Shown here piece by piece: positions 8,080 to 17,031 of a DNA stretch of 64,000 bases; position 1 is the first letter of the stretch; every line of letters starts with the position of its first letter. The stretch comes from Rhizobium croatiense. Its GTDB lineage: Bacteria; Pseudomonadota; Alphaproteobacteria; Rhizobiales; Rhizobiaceae. Under the pieces are notes generated by a model. It saw nothing but the letters and a program-made list of their open reading frames with translations, did not search any database and was not told where the DNA came from. Location of the stretch: the NCBI RefSeq assembly GCF_019793465.1, contig NZ_JAILYJ010000002.1, forward strand, positions 248,001-312,000. The letters are read 5' to 3'. The position numbers were made by a program, and so were the translations under genes.

Positions 8080-8579
8080 GGAAACATCTGATCGTCACAG
8101 CGGCGGCAATTGGCCTGGCGCTGTCCGCCTGCCAGCGCCAGGCGGAAAACCTGGTCGAGGTCACCGGCCATCTTTTCGTCTTCAACTATCGGGTGGCGAG
8201 CGCCACCTATCTGCTGACGCTGAAGAAAACCGGTCCCATTCCCGACGGCTCGGTCATCATCGCCGAATTCGAAAATCCTCAAGGCGGCGCGCCGCTGGTG
8301 CTGAACCAGAAAATCTACCCGATCGACGACAAGATCGCGCTGCAGAGTGAAAACCTGCACTGCGTGCGCAAGGACCGTCCCTATTCCGTCAGCATCCGGC
8401 TGGTCGATAAGGACGGCAAGGTGCTGCAGGAATTGAAGACGCAGTTCCGATCCGACCTGGATCAGACCGTGCTGCCGAGCAAGCCGCTCGTGGTCGGTGC
8501 GTTTTATGACAAGAACCCGGAGGTCTTCAAGCCCGACGGCAGCGTCGATTTCTCGAACACCGACAAATGCCCGGCATAG
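8076..8579 (+). CDS. Putative lipoprotein of unknown function
   Basis: A 167-residue protein. ATG 8076 is chosen because AAGGAGG lies 7 bases upstream and the new start gives a proper lipoprotein signal (MRKHLIVTAAAIGLALSAC, lipobox LSAC, Cys19). A longer frame reading upstream lies inside the regulator gene and is not used. The mature part is mostly beta (FVFNYRVASATYLLTLKK) with two further cysteines (NLHCVRKD and DKCPA) that could form a disulfide. I do not recognise a named family. Coupled translationally to the CGNR regulator. Confidence 0.8.
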   Translation: MRKHLIVTAAAIGLALSACQRQAENLVEVTGHLFVFNYRVASATYLLTLKKTGPIPDGSVIIAEFENPQGGAPLVLNQKIYPIDDKIALQSENLHCVRKDRPYSVSIRLVDKDGKVLQELKTQFRSDLDQTVLPSKPLVVGAFYDKNPEVFKPDGSVDFSNTDKCPA

Positions 8580-8592
8580 GACCGGAATAGAA

Positions 8593-8617
8593 AAAGCCGG
8601 AGCGAGGCCCCGGCTTT
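8593..8617. terminator. Bidirectional terminator between lipoprotein and ndk
   Basis: AAAGCCGG (8593-8600) faces CCGGCTTT (8610-8617), with an A-run on the left and T-run on the right, between two convergent genes. It can serve both strands. Confidence 0.75.
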
Positions 8618-8662
8618 CGAGAGTCAATTCAAGGCGTTGCCAGCCAATGCCGAAGCGTGGCC

Positions 8663-9085
<423 letters not shown>

Positions 9086-9166
9086 AGTCAAATCCTCTGT
9101 TTTCTCGGGAAAAGTGGGCGGTCTTTACCCGCCCCAACGCCCGAAAACAAGAGGTCGACGGCAATT

Positions 9167-9856
9167 TCACGCCGCTGTCACAGTCCGGCCGCGGCTTTCA
9201 TGGAGATCGAGGCAGCGCTCGAACCAGGCGATCACGGGATCGTCGGCGGCCAGCATGGCTAGACCCGCGCAGACACGCAGCCACTGCAGGGCGCCGAAGA
9301 CGATATAGTCGGCAAAGAGCGGCGTCCCACCGCCGATGAAAGGCTGGAACTTCAGCATATGCCGGAGGGGCTCCAGCTTGGCGCCGAAGGCGGCTTTCTC
9401 CGCCTCGCTGCCGGCGGCAATGACTTCCATCGACTTGCCGAGACGCGCTTCGCGGCTTTGACGGAAATAGGCCTTATCTCCCTCGTCGAGGATCGCATGG
9501 ATGTCGAGAAGCGCAATCCGCATGATCGCCGGATGAACGATCATCTGCGAATAGCCCTCCACCATGCGCGACAGCGCCTTGCCGCCCTCGCCGTTGAAGA
9601 GGGACGGCCGCTCCGGGTAGGCTTCCTCCAGATAGAGAGCGATGGCGAAACTGTCGGGGATCAGCCGGCCGTTGTCGTCGAGGACGGGCAAGGTCGGCGA
9701 GACACCGCCGCCGATTTCGCGGATGCGGGCGTAGGTCGTCGGAATCTCTTCGAAGTCGAGCCCCTTATGCGCCAGTGCCATCACCGCCTTCCAGCAATGG
9801 GGCGAAAAGAAGCGCCGCTCATCGGCGCCGCAGAGGGAATAGAGAGCTCTGGTCAT
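9167..9856 (-). CDS. Glutathione S-transferase family protein
   Basis: A 229-residue GST. The N-terminal thioredoxin-like domain starts ALYSLCGADERRFFSPHCWKA, has the cis-proline region (SPTLPVLDD) and the glutathione gamma-glutamyl contact DS in IPDSFAIALYLEE. The C-terminal helical domain is complete, with a conserved-looking LFADYIVFGALQWLR segment. The sequence resembles the beta-etherase/LigE-type group more than the first GST of the window, but substrate is unknown. It is divergent from the DinB gene. Confidence 0.85.
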   Translation of the reverse strand: MTRALYSLCGADERRFFSPHCWKAVMALAHKGLDFEEIPTTYARIREIGGGVSPTLPVLDDNGRLIPDSFAIALYLEEAYPERPSLFNGEGGKALSRMVEGYSQMIVHPAIMRIALLDIHAILDEGDKAYFRQSREARLGKSMEVIAAGSEAEKAAFGAKLEPLRHMLKFQPFIGGGTPLFADYIVFGALQWLRVCAGLAMLAADDPVIAWFERCLDLHESRGRTVTAA

Positions 9857-9994
9857 GACAGTCCTTTCGAGATCGCAACTCCCTGCATTCGACGACAGAA
9901 CGCGCCTGCGATCAAATCAGGAAATTTCATGGCGTCATCACTGCGATTTCTGCGGAAGCAAGCTAGATTGCCCTTGCCAAGACAGGAGGAGCGC

Positions 9995-10504
9995 ATGCTC
10001 AGGCAATACAGGATGTTCGCCGCCTATAATCACTGGGCCAATGCCCAGGTCTATGCGGCGGCGGCCGAACTCAGCGAGCCGGAATTCCGCAGCGACCGCG
10101 GCGCCTTCTTCGGCTCGCTGCATCGAACCCTCAACCACCTGCTCGTTGCCGACCGAATTTGGATGAAGCGCTTCACCGGCACCGGCGAGGCGCCGACGAG
10201 CCTCGATGCCGTGCTTTTCGAGGAGTTCGATGCACTTGCCGTTGCACGCAAGGCAGAGGACGAGCGGATCATCGCCTGGACGGGCACGCTGGACGAAACA
10301 AGCCTGGCCGCCAACTTCACCTACTCGCCGGTGACCCAACCGATCGTGATGACCCAGCCGCTGTGGACCGCGCTCTCGCATCTCTTCAACCACCAGACCC
10401 ACCATCGCGGCCAGTGCCACATGACGCTGACGGCGCTCGGCAAGCCGAGCCTCGGGCTCGACCTCATCTATTTCCTGCGCAGCGAGGGCCGCGAGTGGAT
10501 GTGA
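9995..10504 (+). CDS. DinB family protein
   Basis: A 169-residue four-helix-bundle protein of the DinB/YfiT metal-binding superfamily. The three expected metal histidines appear in HRTLNHLL (near residue 47) and the C-terminal HLFNHQTHHRGQ motif (near 130-140). Members act as thiol-dependent transferases or are DNA-damage-induced; the role here is unknown. ATG 9995 is chosen because AGGAGG lies 5 bases upstream; a longer frame upstream overlaps the divergent GST. Confidence 0.88.
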   Translation: MLRQYRMFAAYNHWANAQVYAAAAELSEPEFRSDRGAFFGSLHRTLNHLLVADRIWMKRFTGTGEAPTSLDAVLFEEFDALAVARKAEDERIIAWTGTLDETSLAANFTYSPVTQPIVMTQPLWTALSHLFNHQTHHRGQCHMTLTALGKPSLGLDLIYFLRSEGREWM

Positions 10505-10647
10505 GCGTCTCCGCATCAACAGGGCATTAACCGCCTTTACCGGTTGCGCCTGGAATCCAGCGCTTCCCATCCAGAGATTCAGCCTCTCTTAAAAGCTTGC
10601 GGGGCATAGCGGAATGACGGAAAAGGCCGGGGCCGCGAGGAATCGTC

Positions 10648-11697
10648 ATGCCGAATGCAAGCGCAAACGCACTGGTGCCGCGCGAGGCGGTGCGCCCTGG
10701 GCCTATTGCGGACATCCAGAAGATCGCCCAGCACATGGCGCGTCTCAACGTCGCCGGGCTGCCGCGCAACTATGAACTCTTCCATGAGGCAATCGTCGGG
10801 CTCAACGGAGGCCTTGCCCAGGATATCGCCGCACTCGGGTCCCAGCCGCAACAAGCGATGCTTGACGAGCTCGGCTTGAAATACCGCCTCGTCGGCCACT
10901 GCGGGCTGGCAGGCGAGACGTCGCGGAACGAGGCGAGCCGCTTGCTGCGCGAGGTGGCGGAGAGGCTTGCCGAAGGGCTGCGGCACCGGGATGCCTTCGC
11001 GCGCGCCTGCGACACGATCCTGAAATCCGTCTCCAGTCATGAAGACCAAAGCCTTGCCGCCTTCATCGGCGAGCTCGACTACCTCTCGGCCTCGCTGACG
11101 AGCGTGTCGTCCGCGGAGATGCAAATCGGCGCCAGGCTGGCGGATGACATCAAGAGGCTGGAAACGCTCGAGCGCGGCATTTCGGCGATGCAGGCGGCCG
11201 CCGTCGCCGACAGGATCACCGGACTTCCCAATCGCATCGCGCTCAATCGCGTGATCGCCGACCTCTACGAGCGCGAAGAGGGTGCCGCCGGCAGTGCGCT
11301 TGTCATGGTCGATGTCGACAATTTCACCGATCTCAATGACAGATATGGCACGCCGGCAGGCAACAAGCTCTTGAAGAAGCTCGCCGGCCTCTTCCAAAAG
11401 TCGGTCAAGAAGAACGACTTCGTCGCCCGCACCGCGGCGGACGAATTCGCATTGCTGTTCTCCAATGTCGGCATGCAGGATGCGATGGCGATTGCCGACC
11501 GCCTGCGCGCCTCCGTCGAAGACAATCTGGTCTTCGCGACTTCAGACAAGGGCGATAGCGGCAGGCTGACCATTTCGGTCGGCGTGGCGCTCAGCACGGA
11601 CGCGGCAACACCAGGGCAATTGCAGTCCAATGCCCGCGTCGCCCTTCTCGCCGCTCAATCGAACCCTCGCCAGCCGGTGCAGGCCTTCGGCCGCTGA
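10648..11697 (+). CDS. GGDEF-domain protein with degenerate AADEF motif
   Basis: A 349-residue soluble protein without membrane segments. Residues about 1-180 form a helical domain of unknown fold; a GGDEF domain begins at RITGLPNRIALNRV (about 189) and includes VMVDVDNFTDLNDRYG. The signature reads AADEF (residues 263-267, bases 11434-11448) in place of GGDEF. Loss of both glycines of the active loop normally abolishes diguanylate cyclase activity, so I infer a c-di-GMP or GTP sensor or an inactive relic. ATG 10648 has GAGG 8 bases upstream. Confidence 0.85.
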   Translation: MPNASANALVPREAVRPGPIADIQKIAQHMARLNVAGLPRNYELFHEAIVGLNGGLAQDIAALGSQPQQAMLDELGLKYRLVGHCGLAGETSRNEASRLLREVAERLAEGLRHRDAFARACDTILKSVSSHEDQSLAAFIGELDYLSASLTSVSSAEMQIGARLADDIKRLETLERGISAMQAAAVADRITGLPNRIALNRVIADLYEREEGAAGSALVMVDVDNFTDLNDRYGTPAGNKLLKKLAGLFQKSVKKNDFVARTAADEFALLFSNVGMQDAMAIADRLRASVEDNLVFATSDKGDSGRLTISVGVALSTDAATPGQLQSNARVALLAAQSNPRQPVQAFGR

Positions 11698-11767
11698 GAA
11701 GCGGACAAGTATTCTCGCCACGGACAAGCTCTTGCCTTGGCGGGCGCTTTCGGCCAAAACGCCGGCC

Positions 11768-13651
11768 ATGATCACGCTCACCGAAATTTCCGCCCGCATC
11801 GCCGGGCGCCTGCTTCTCGACAATGCCAGCCTGTCGCTGCCGTCGGGCACCAAGGCCGGCCTCGTCGGCCGCAACGGCGCCGGCAAGTCCACGCTGTTTC
11901 GCGTCATTACCGGCGATCTCGGCTCGGAGAGCGGATCGGTGTCGATCCCGAAGGCGGCGCGCATCGGCCAGGTGGCCCAGGAAGCGCCGGGAACCGAGCA
12001 GCCCCTGATCGAGATCGTGCTTGCCGCCGACAAGGAGCGCGCGGCCCTGCTTGCCGAAGCGGAAACGGCGAGCGATCCGCACCGCATCGCCGAAATCCAG
12101 ATGCGCCTCGTCGATATCGATGCGCATTCGGCCGAGGCGCGCGCGGCGAGCATCCTCGCCGGCCTCGGCTTCGACAGGGAAGCGCAGACTCGCCCCGCCT
12201 CCTCCTTCTCGGGCGGCTGGCGCATGCGCGTGGCGCTCGCCGCCGTGCTGTTTGCCGAGCCGGACCTGCTTCTGCTCGACGAGCCGACCAACTATCTCGA
12301 CCTCGAAGGCACGATGTGGCTGGAGGATTATATCCGCCGCTATCCCCACACGGTCATCATCATCAGCCACGACCGTGACCTCTTGAACAATGCGGTCAAT
12401 TCCATCGTCCATCTCGACCAGAGAAAGCTCACCTTCTACCGCGGCAATTACGACCAGTTCGAGCGGCAGAAGGCGGAAGCCGACGAACTGCAGACGAAGG
12501 CCAAGGCCAAGAACGAGGCGGCGCGCAAACATCTGCAGAGCTTCATCGATCGTTTCAAGGCCAAGGCCTCCAAGGCCCGGCAGGCGCAGTCGCGCGTCAA
12601 GGCGCTCGAGCGCATGGGCACGGTTGCGGCCGTCATCGAGGATCACGTACAGCCGATCACCTTTCCCGAGCCCGAAAAGCAGCCGGCCTCGCCGATCGTC
12701 GCGGTCCAGGGCGGCGCCGTCGGCTACCAGCCGGGCAAGCCGATCCTGAAGAACCTCAATCTGCGCATCGACAATGACGATCGCATCGCCTTGCTCGGTT
12801 CGAACGGCAACGGCAAATCGACCTTCGCGAAATTCATCTCCGGCAGGCTTGCCCCGGAGAGTGGCGAAGTGAAGCTTGCGCCCTCCCTGAAGATCGGCTT
12901 TTTCGCGCAGCACCAGCTCGACGACCTCATCCCCGAGCAGTCGGCGGTGGAGCATGTGCGGCGGCTGATGCCTGGCGACCCGGAGGCCAAAGTGCGCGCC
13001 CGTGTCGCCCAGATGGGACTGGCGACCGAGAAGATGGCGACCGCCGCCAAGGATCTTTCCGGCGGCGAAAAAGCTCGCCTGCTGATGGGCCTTGCCGCCT
13101 TCCATGCGCCGAACCTGCTCATCCTCGACGAACCGACCAACCATCTCGACATCGACAGCCGGCGCGCACTGATCGAGGCGCTGAACGATTACGAAGGCGC
13201 CGTCATCCTGATCTCGCACGACCGTCACCTGATCGAGGCGACGGTCGACCGGCTGTGGCTGGTCAACGGCGGCACCGTCACCGCCTTCGAAGGCGATATG
13301 GACGAATATCGCGACCTGATCGTCGCCTCGGGCAAAAAAAAAGAAGAAAAGCCGCAGCCGGCTGACGATGCGACCTCCAAGGCCGATCAACGCAAGCTCA
13401 ATGCGGAGAGGCGCGCCTCGCTGACGCCGCTGAAGAAAAAGATCAACGAAATCGAATCCTTGACGGCGAAGCTGGAGAAACAGATTCATGCGCTTGACGC
13501 GGAACTTGCAAATCCCGCTCTCTACGAGAAAACGCCCGCCAAGGCCGCCGAAAAGGCAAAGCAGCGCGGTGAGGCCGCGGCAAAACTCGCTGCTGCCGAG
13601 GAAGAATGGCTGATGCTGTCGTCGGAATACGAAGAAGCGATGGCGGGATAG
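11768..13651 (+). CDS. ABC-F family ATPase (Uup/YheS-like)
   Basis: A 627-residue cytosolic protein with two ABC cassettes and no membrane domain, the ABC-F layout of ribosome-associated translation factors. Cassette 1 has GLVGRNGAGKSTLF, FSGGWRMRVALA and LLLLDEPTNYLD; cassette 2 has LLGSNGNGKSTF, LSGGEKARLLMG and LLILDEPTNHLD. The charged linker between them and a C-terminal coiled coil (about residues 525-620, KKKEEKPQP onward) are both present. ATG 11768 (MITLTEISARI) is the natural start; upstream frame belongs to the end of the GGDEF gene region. Confidence 0.93.
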   Translation: MITLTEISARIAGRLLLDNASLSLPSGTKAGLVGRNGAGKSTLFRVITGDLGSESGSVSIPKAARIGQVAQEAPGTEQPLIEIVLAADKERAALLAEAETASDPHRIAEIQMRLVDIDAHSAEARAASILAGLGFDREAQTRPASSFSGGWRMRVALAAVLFAEPDLLLLDEPTNYLDLEGTMWLEDYIRRYPHTVIIISHDRDLLNNAVNSIVHLDQRKLTFYRGNYDQFERQKAEADELQTKAKAKNEAARKHLQSFIDRFKAKASKARQAQSRVKALERMGTVAAVIEDHVQPITFPEPEKQPASPIVAVQGGAVGYQPGKPILKNLNLRIDNDDRIALLGSNGNGKSTFAKFISGRLAPESGEVKLAPSLKIGFFAQHQLDDLIPEQSAVEHVRRLMPGDPEAKVRARVAQMGLATEKMATAAKDLSGGEKARLLMGLAAFHAPNLLILDEPTNHLDIDSRRALIEALNDYEGAVILISHDRHLIEATVDRLWLVNGGTVTAFEGDMDEYRDLIVASGKKKEEKPQPADDATSKADQRKLNAERRASLTPLKKKINEIESLTAKLEKQIHALDAELANPALYEKTPAKAAEKAKQRGEAAAKLAAAEEEWLMLSSEYEEAMAG

Positions 13652-13947
13652 CCACAGTCGAGCCGCCATCGCCATGCGCGACATGGTGGTCATGGATGTC
13701 GACATCGACAGCAAGGACTATTTCGCCACGACGCCGGTCTCCGTCACGCAGAGAAGACGCAGGCCCCGAACAACCTCGTCGCTTCGGCCGATTTCGTGAG
13801 GATGCGATGAACGGGAAGCCGATGCACCGTGTCCCACGCGGTGGATTTTTCAAAGCCTCCGCGCTTTTCGAAAAATAAAATCTATAAAATCGACCATATT
13901 GGTGATCTGTTCGAGAAAGAACGTTCCTTCTCTCTCTCCGGTCACCG
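13652..13947. other. Intergenic stretch with a possible short gene remnant
   Basis: Between the ABC-F gene and the TetR gene, 296 bases hold no complete gene I can support. A 41-codon frame at 13674-13799 (MRDMVVMDVDIDSKDYF at its start) looks protein-like for about 25 codons and then becomes arginine-rich, as if shifted out of frame. It may be the decayed end of an old gene. The last 60 bases are AT-rich and probably carry the TetR-gene promoter. Confidence 0.35.
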
Positions 13948-14532
13948 ATGCCTTTCAAAACTGCCCAACTGTCGCCCCGCGGAAGAATAATCGATGCGAT
14001 AAGCGACCTTTTCTACAGGCGCGGCACCTATCGGGTCGGCATCGACGAAATCGTACGGGAGCTAAAAATTGCCCGCGCCACTCTCTACCGTCATTTCAAC
14101 GGCAAAGAGGGCCTCATCGTCACTTATCTCAGCCATCGCCATGACTTGGTCAGTGATCAGCTGGAGAAGCTTGTCGCTGGCAAAGGCGGTGCGTCGGCCA
14201 TTTTTGCGATCTTCGACAGTCTGGCCGACAAGACGCGCAGCGAAAGCTTCCGGGGCTGCGCCTTCCTGATTGCGGTGACCGAAAATCCCGGCTCGGCAGC
14301 GATCCAGGACGTGGCGCGCACGCATAAGGTATTTCTTCGCGAACTTTTCGGCCGGCTTGTCCCGCAAGGCCCTGCTCACGACGAGGTCGGCGAGCAATTG
14401 CTGGTTGTCTACGAAGGCGTGCTTGCCGCATCGGTCCTGCGACCGGAAGCGAGGCCGGCGGAGATCGCCCGAAAGGCGGTCGCGGCTCTTCTTCAGGCCG
14501 GCAGTTTCAACGTGTCCGGAGACGAGGCATGA
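13948..14532 (+). CDS. TetR family transcriptional regulator
   Basis: A 194-residue regulator. The N-terminal helix-turn-helix is clear (RIIDAISDLFYRRGTYRVG, then VRELKIARATLYRHFNGKE, about residues 12-58); the ligand-binding C-terminal domain is divergent, as is usual. It lies directly upstream of, and on the same strand as, an ABC importer, a PrpD-family gene and a monooxygenase, so it is the likely substrate-responsive repressor of that cluster. No obvious inverted repeat was found in the 105-base gap that follows. Confidence 0.9.
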   Translation: MPFKTAQLSPRGRIIDAISDLFYRRGTYRVGIDEIVRELKIARATLYRHFNGKEGLIVTYLSHRHDLVSDQLEKLVAGKGGASAIFAIFDSLADKTRSESFRGCAFLIAVTENPGSAAIQDVARTHKVFLRELFGRLVPQGPAHDEVGEQLLVVYEGVLAASVLRPEARPAEIARKAVAALLQAGSFNVSGDEA

Positions 14533-14637
14533 GCGAGATCATGCCCGAAGCGCCAGCTCATCGCCGGCTTCGATGTCATCGGACTTCTCTTTTCCATCCC
14601 TGTCTTTCCTTCCTTCGTCTCGCAATGGAGCTCAAAC

Positions 14638-15468
14638 ATGTCACATAAGGTTCTGGCAAAGGCGCTTTTCGCCATGTCGATTTCGCTGCTGGCCGCAACG
14701 CAGGCATTCGCCGATGCCACGCTTGATCGCATTAAAGCTCGCGGCACCCTCACCGTCGGCGTCATCCTGTCCGGCGCGCCGTTCGGCTATATCGATCCGA
14801 CATCGCAAACTCAGAAGGGATACAATCTCGATATCGCAAAAGCGCTCGCCGACGATCTCGGCGTCAAACTCGAAACGGTCGCCGTCACGCCGCCGAACCG
14901 GGTGCAATTTCTCCAGCAGGGCAAGGTCGATATTCTGATTGCCAACATGCAATACACCGAAGATCGCGCCAAAGTCCTCGACTGGGTGCCGACGCCATAC
15001 GACCGCAGCGGCGGCGCTGCCGTCGGACGCAAGGACAGCGGCCTGAAGGACTGGGCAGATCTCAAGGGAAAGCCGGTCTGCGTTTCGCAGGGGTCGAACT
15101 ACACCCAGCCGCTGATCGAAAAATACGGCGCCGAGGTAAAAGGCCTGCCGAGCCAGCCGGAATCGCTGCTGGCGCTGCAGGGGGGCAATTGCGTGGTCGC
15201 GGTGCATGTCGGCGCAACCCTTGGCCTGCTGCTGCAGGATCGCCCTGAGGATTGGAAGGACTACGCCATTCTCTTCCCGACGGAACTGATCCCTTCCGAT
15301 TCCGTCATCTGGGTTCGCAAAGGCGAAAAGGAAACGGCCGAGGCACTCGATAAGACAATCCGCCAGCTCCATACCTCCGGAAAGCTGCTGGAGTTTGCCA
15401 AGGCGAACAGGCTCAGCAACACCGAATATCTCGAGCAGGAGCGCAAGACCCTGTCAGCCAGCAAATGA
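14638..15468 (+). CDS. Polar amino-acid-type ABC transporter substrate-binding protein
   Basis: A 276-residue periplasmic binding protein of the family 3 type. A signal peptide covers residues 1-25 (MSHKVLAKALFAMSISLLAA then TQAFA). The mature chain has the family opening RIKARGTLTVGVILSGAPFG, the QKGYNLDIAKALADDLGV motif, and RVQFLQQGKVDILIANM. It would deliver an amino-acid-like ligand to the two permeases downstream. The ligand cannot be named; the cluster context (monooxygenase and PrpD) hints at an unusual nitrogen or sulfur compound. Confidence 0.9.
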   Translation: MSHKVLAKALFAMSISLLAATQAFADATLDRIKARGTLTVGVILSGAPFGYIDPTSQTQKGYNLDIAKALADDLGVKLETVAVTPPNRVQFLQQGKVDILIANMQYTEDRAKVLDWVPTPYDRSGGAAVGRKDSGLKDWADLKGKPVCVSQGSNYTQPLIEKYGAEVKGLPSQPESLLALQGGNCVVAVHVGATLGLLLQDRPEDWKDYAILFPTELIPSDSVIWVRKGEKETAEALDKTIRQLHTSGKLLEFAKANRLSNTEYLEQERKTLSASK

Positions 15469-15492
15469 GACGGGTCGCACTGGTAGATCGAC

Positions 15493-16239
15493 ATGTGGGA
15501 TAGCGGCATAACCAGCCTGTTCGTCGACCTGACGAACAGGCTTGGCCTGAACTACGAGTTTCTGGCAACGGGCTACGAGGCGCAGATATGGCGTGACGGT
15601 TTCATGACCACGCTCTATCTGATCGCCCTGCTGATCCCGGTCAGCCTGATTGCCGGATTGCTGTTTGCCGCCTGCCTGACATCGGGCAGGCTCTGGCACT
15701 CTGCGCCGGTGCGCGCCTTCGTGGAAATCACCCGAAACACGCCGACGCTGGTGCAGCTGATGTTCAGCTTCCTCGTCCTCAATACCTTCGTGTCGAACCT
15801 GGTCGGCGGCGCGCAGAACAATCCGCTGACGCCGTTCTTCTGGGTGGTGGCGGTGGTCGGGCTGCACATCGCCGCCTTGCATGCCGAGGCAATCCGCGCC
15901 GGCATCGAAGCGGTTCCGGCTTCGACCGTGGAGGCGGCGCGCGGCATCGGCTTCAGCAAGCTGCAGATCCTTCGTTACGTCGAAATTCCCCTGGCATTCC
16001 GGGCTTCACTGCCGGCGATCGTCAACAACCTCATCAACCTGGTGAAACTGACGACGGTGGGCAATGCGATTGCAGTCAGCGAGATCACCTATGCCTCGAT
16101 CATGGTGTGGACGCAGCGCGACAATGTGGTGTCGCTGATGATCGTCATCCTGCTGTTCTTCAGTATCATCAATCTCGTCGTCGCCCGCGTCGGCCTGTGG
16201 GTGGAGCGCAAGCTCGCCGTTCCGGGGTATGGCCTATGA
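15493..16239 (+). CDS. Polar amino acid ABC transporter permease
   Basis: A 248-residue HisM/GlnP-type inner-membrane permease with about five hydrophobic segments. It shows RAFVEITRNTPTLVQLMF and the EAA loop (EAVPASTVEAARGIGFSK), through which it contacts the ATPase. It lies 24 bases after the binding protein gene and overlaps the next permease by 4 bases (ATGA), so it is clearly co-transcribed. Confidence 0.93.
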   Translation: MWDSGITSLFVDLTNRLGLNYEFLATGYEAQIWRDGFMTTLYLIALLIPVSLIAGLLFAACLTSGRLWHSAPVRAFVEITRNTPTLVQLMFSFLVLNTFVSNLVGGAQNNPLTPFFWVVAVVGLHIAALHAEAIRAGIEAVPASTVEAARGIGFSKLQILRYVEIPLAFRASLPAIVNNLINLVKLTTVGNAIAVSEITYASIMVWTQRDNVVSLMIVILLFFSIINLVVARVGLWVERKLAVPGYGL

Positions 16240-17027
16240 CGACAGTGGCGCTTTCCGAGCCGCGCAAGAGCGGCCACCTGCTGCGCAATATCGGTTTCGC
16301 AGCACTGCCTGCCGTCATTCTCCTCTGGTCGCTGGCCGATCTCACCCTCGGGCGCGAACTGGTGGAGTGGCTTCCCTATCTCGCCTCCGGCTTCCTGATG
16401 AACGTCGTCATCAGCCTCAGTGCGATGACATTGGGAACGGTGGTCGGAACCATCTTCGGCATTCTTCAACTGGTGCCCTACAGGCCGGCGCGGTACCCGG
16501 TCGTCGCCTATGTGCAGGCCTTCCGCAATGCCCCGCATCTCGTGCTGATTTTCGCCACGACTTACATCTTTCCCTTCGAGATCGTCGTGTTCGGCAACTA
16601 CCTGCCCTTCCCCGATTGGCTGAAAACGGTGATCGGGCTTGCCATACCGGCCAGCGCCTATGTGGCCGAGATTACCCGTGGCGCCATCCTTTCGATCCCG
16701 ACCACGCAATGGGAAGCGGCAAAAGGACTGGGATTTTCCCGCAGCCAGGCGCTGCGCTGGATCATCCTGCCGCAATGCCTGCGGCGCTCGCTGCCGCCAT
16801 GGATGAACATACTGGCCTCCATCACCATGGGCACCTCGCTCGCCTCGCTGGTCGGCGTGCACGAATTGCTGCATGCGGCAACCGATGCCAGCACGGCCGT
16901 ACGCCGGCTCGATTTCACGATCATCGCCTACATCGTGGTGATGGCCGCCTTTTTCACGCTTTGCTACCCGATCGCCCGCCTGACCCGACGCCTCGAGCAG
17001 CGCTTCAACGCAGGCCCCAGGATTTGA
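16236..17027 (+). CDS. Polar amino acid ABC transporter permease
   Basis: A 263-residue second permease of the same importer. After a 25-residue cytosolic start come about five membrane segments, the family motif VQAFRNAPHLVLIF and an EAA loop (TTQWEAAKGLGFSRSQALRW). ATG 16236 overlaps the preceding stop and is preferred to an upstream in-frame start inside the first permease gene. The two permeases should form a heterodimeric channel. Confidence 0.92.
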   Translation: MTTVALSEPRKSGHLLRNIGFAALPAVILLWSLADLTLGRELVEWLPYLASGFLMNVVISLSAMTLGTVVGTIFGILQLVPYRPARYPVVAYVQAFRNAPHLVLIFATTYIFPFEIVVFGNYLPFPDWLKTVIGLAIPASAYVAEITRGAILSIPTTQWEAAKGLGFSRSQALRWIILPQCLRRSLPPWMNILASITMGTSLASLVGVHELLHAATDASTAVRRLDFTIIAYIVVMAAFFTLCYPIARLTRRLEQRFNAGPRI

Positions 17028-17031
17028 GACG

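Noticed and set aside
11591-13714. A 707-codon open frame on the - strand opposite the ABC-F gene
   Set aside because: It is an antisense shadow of a GC3-rich gene whose + strand product has two complete ABC cassettes; the - strand translation has no recognisable domain.
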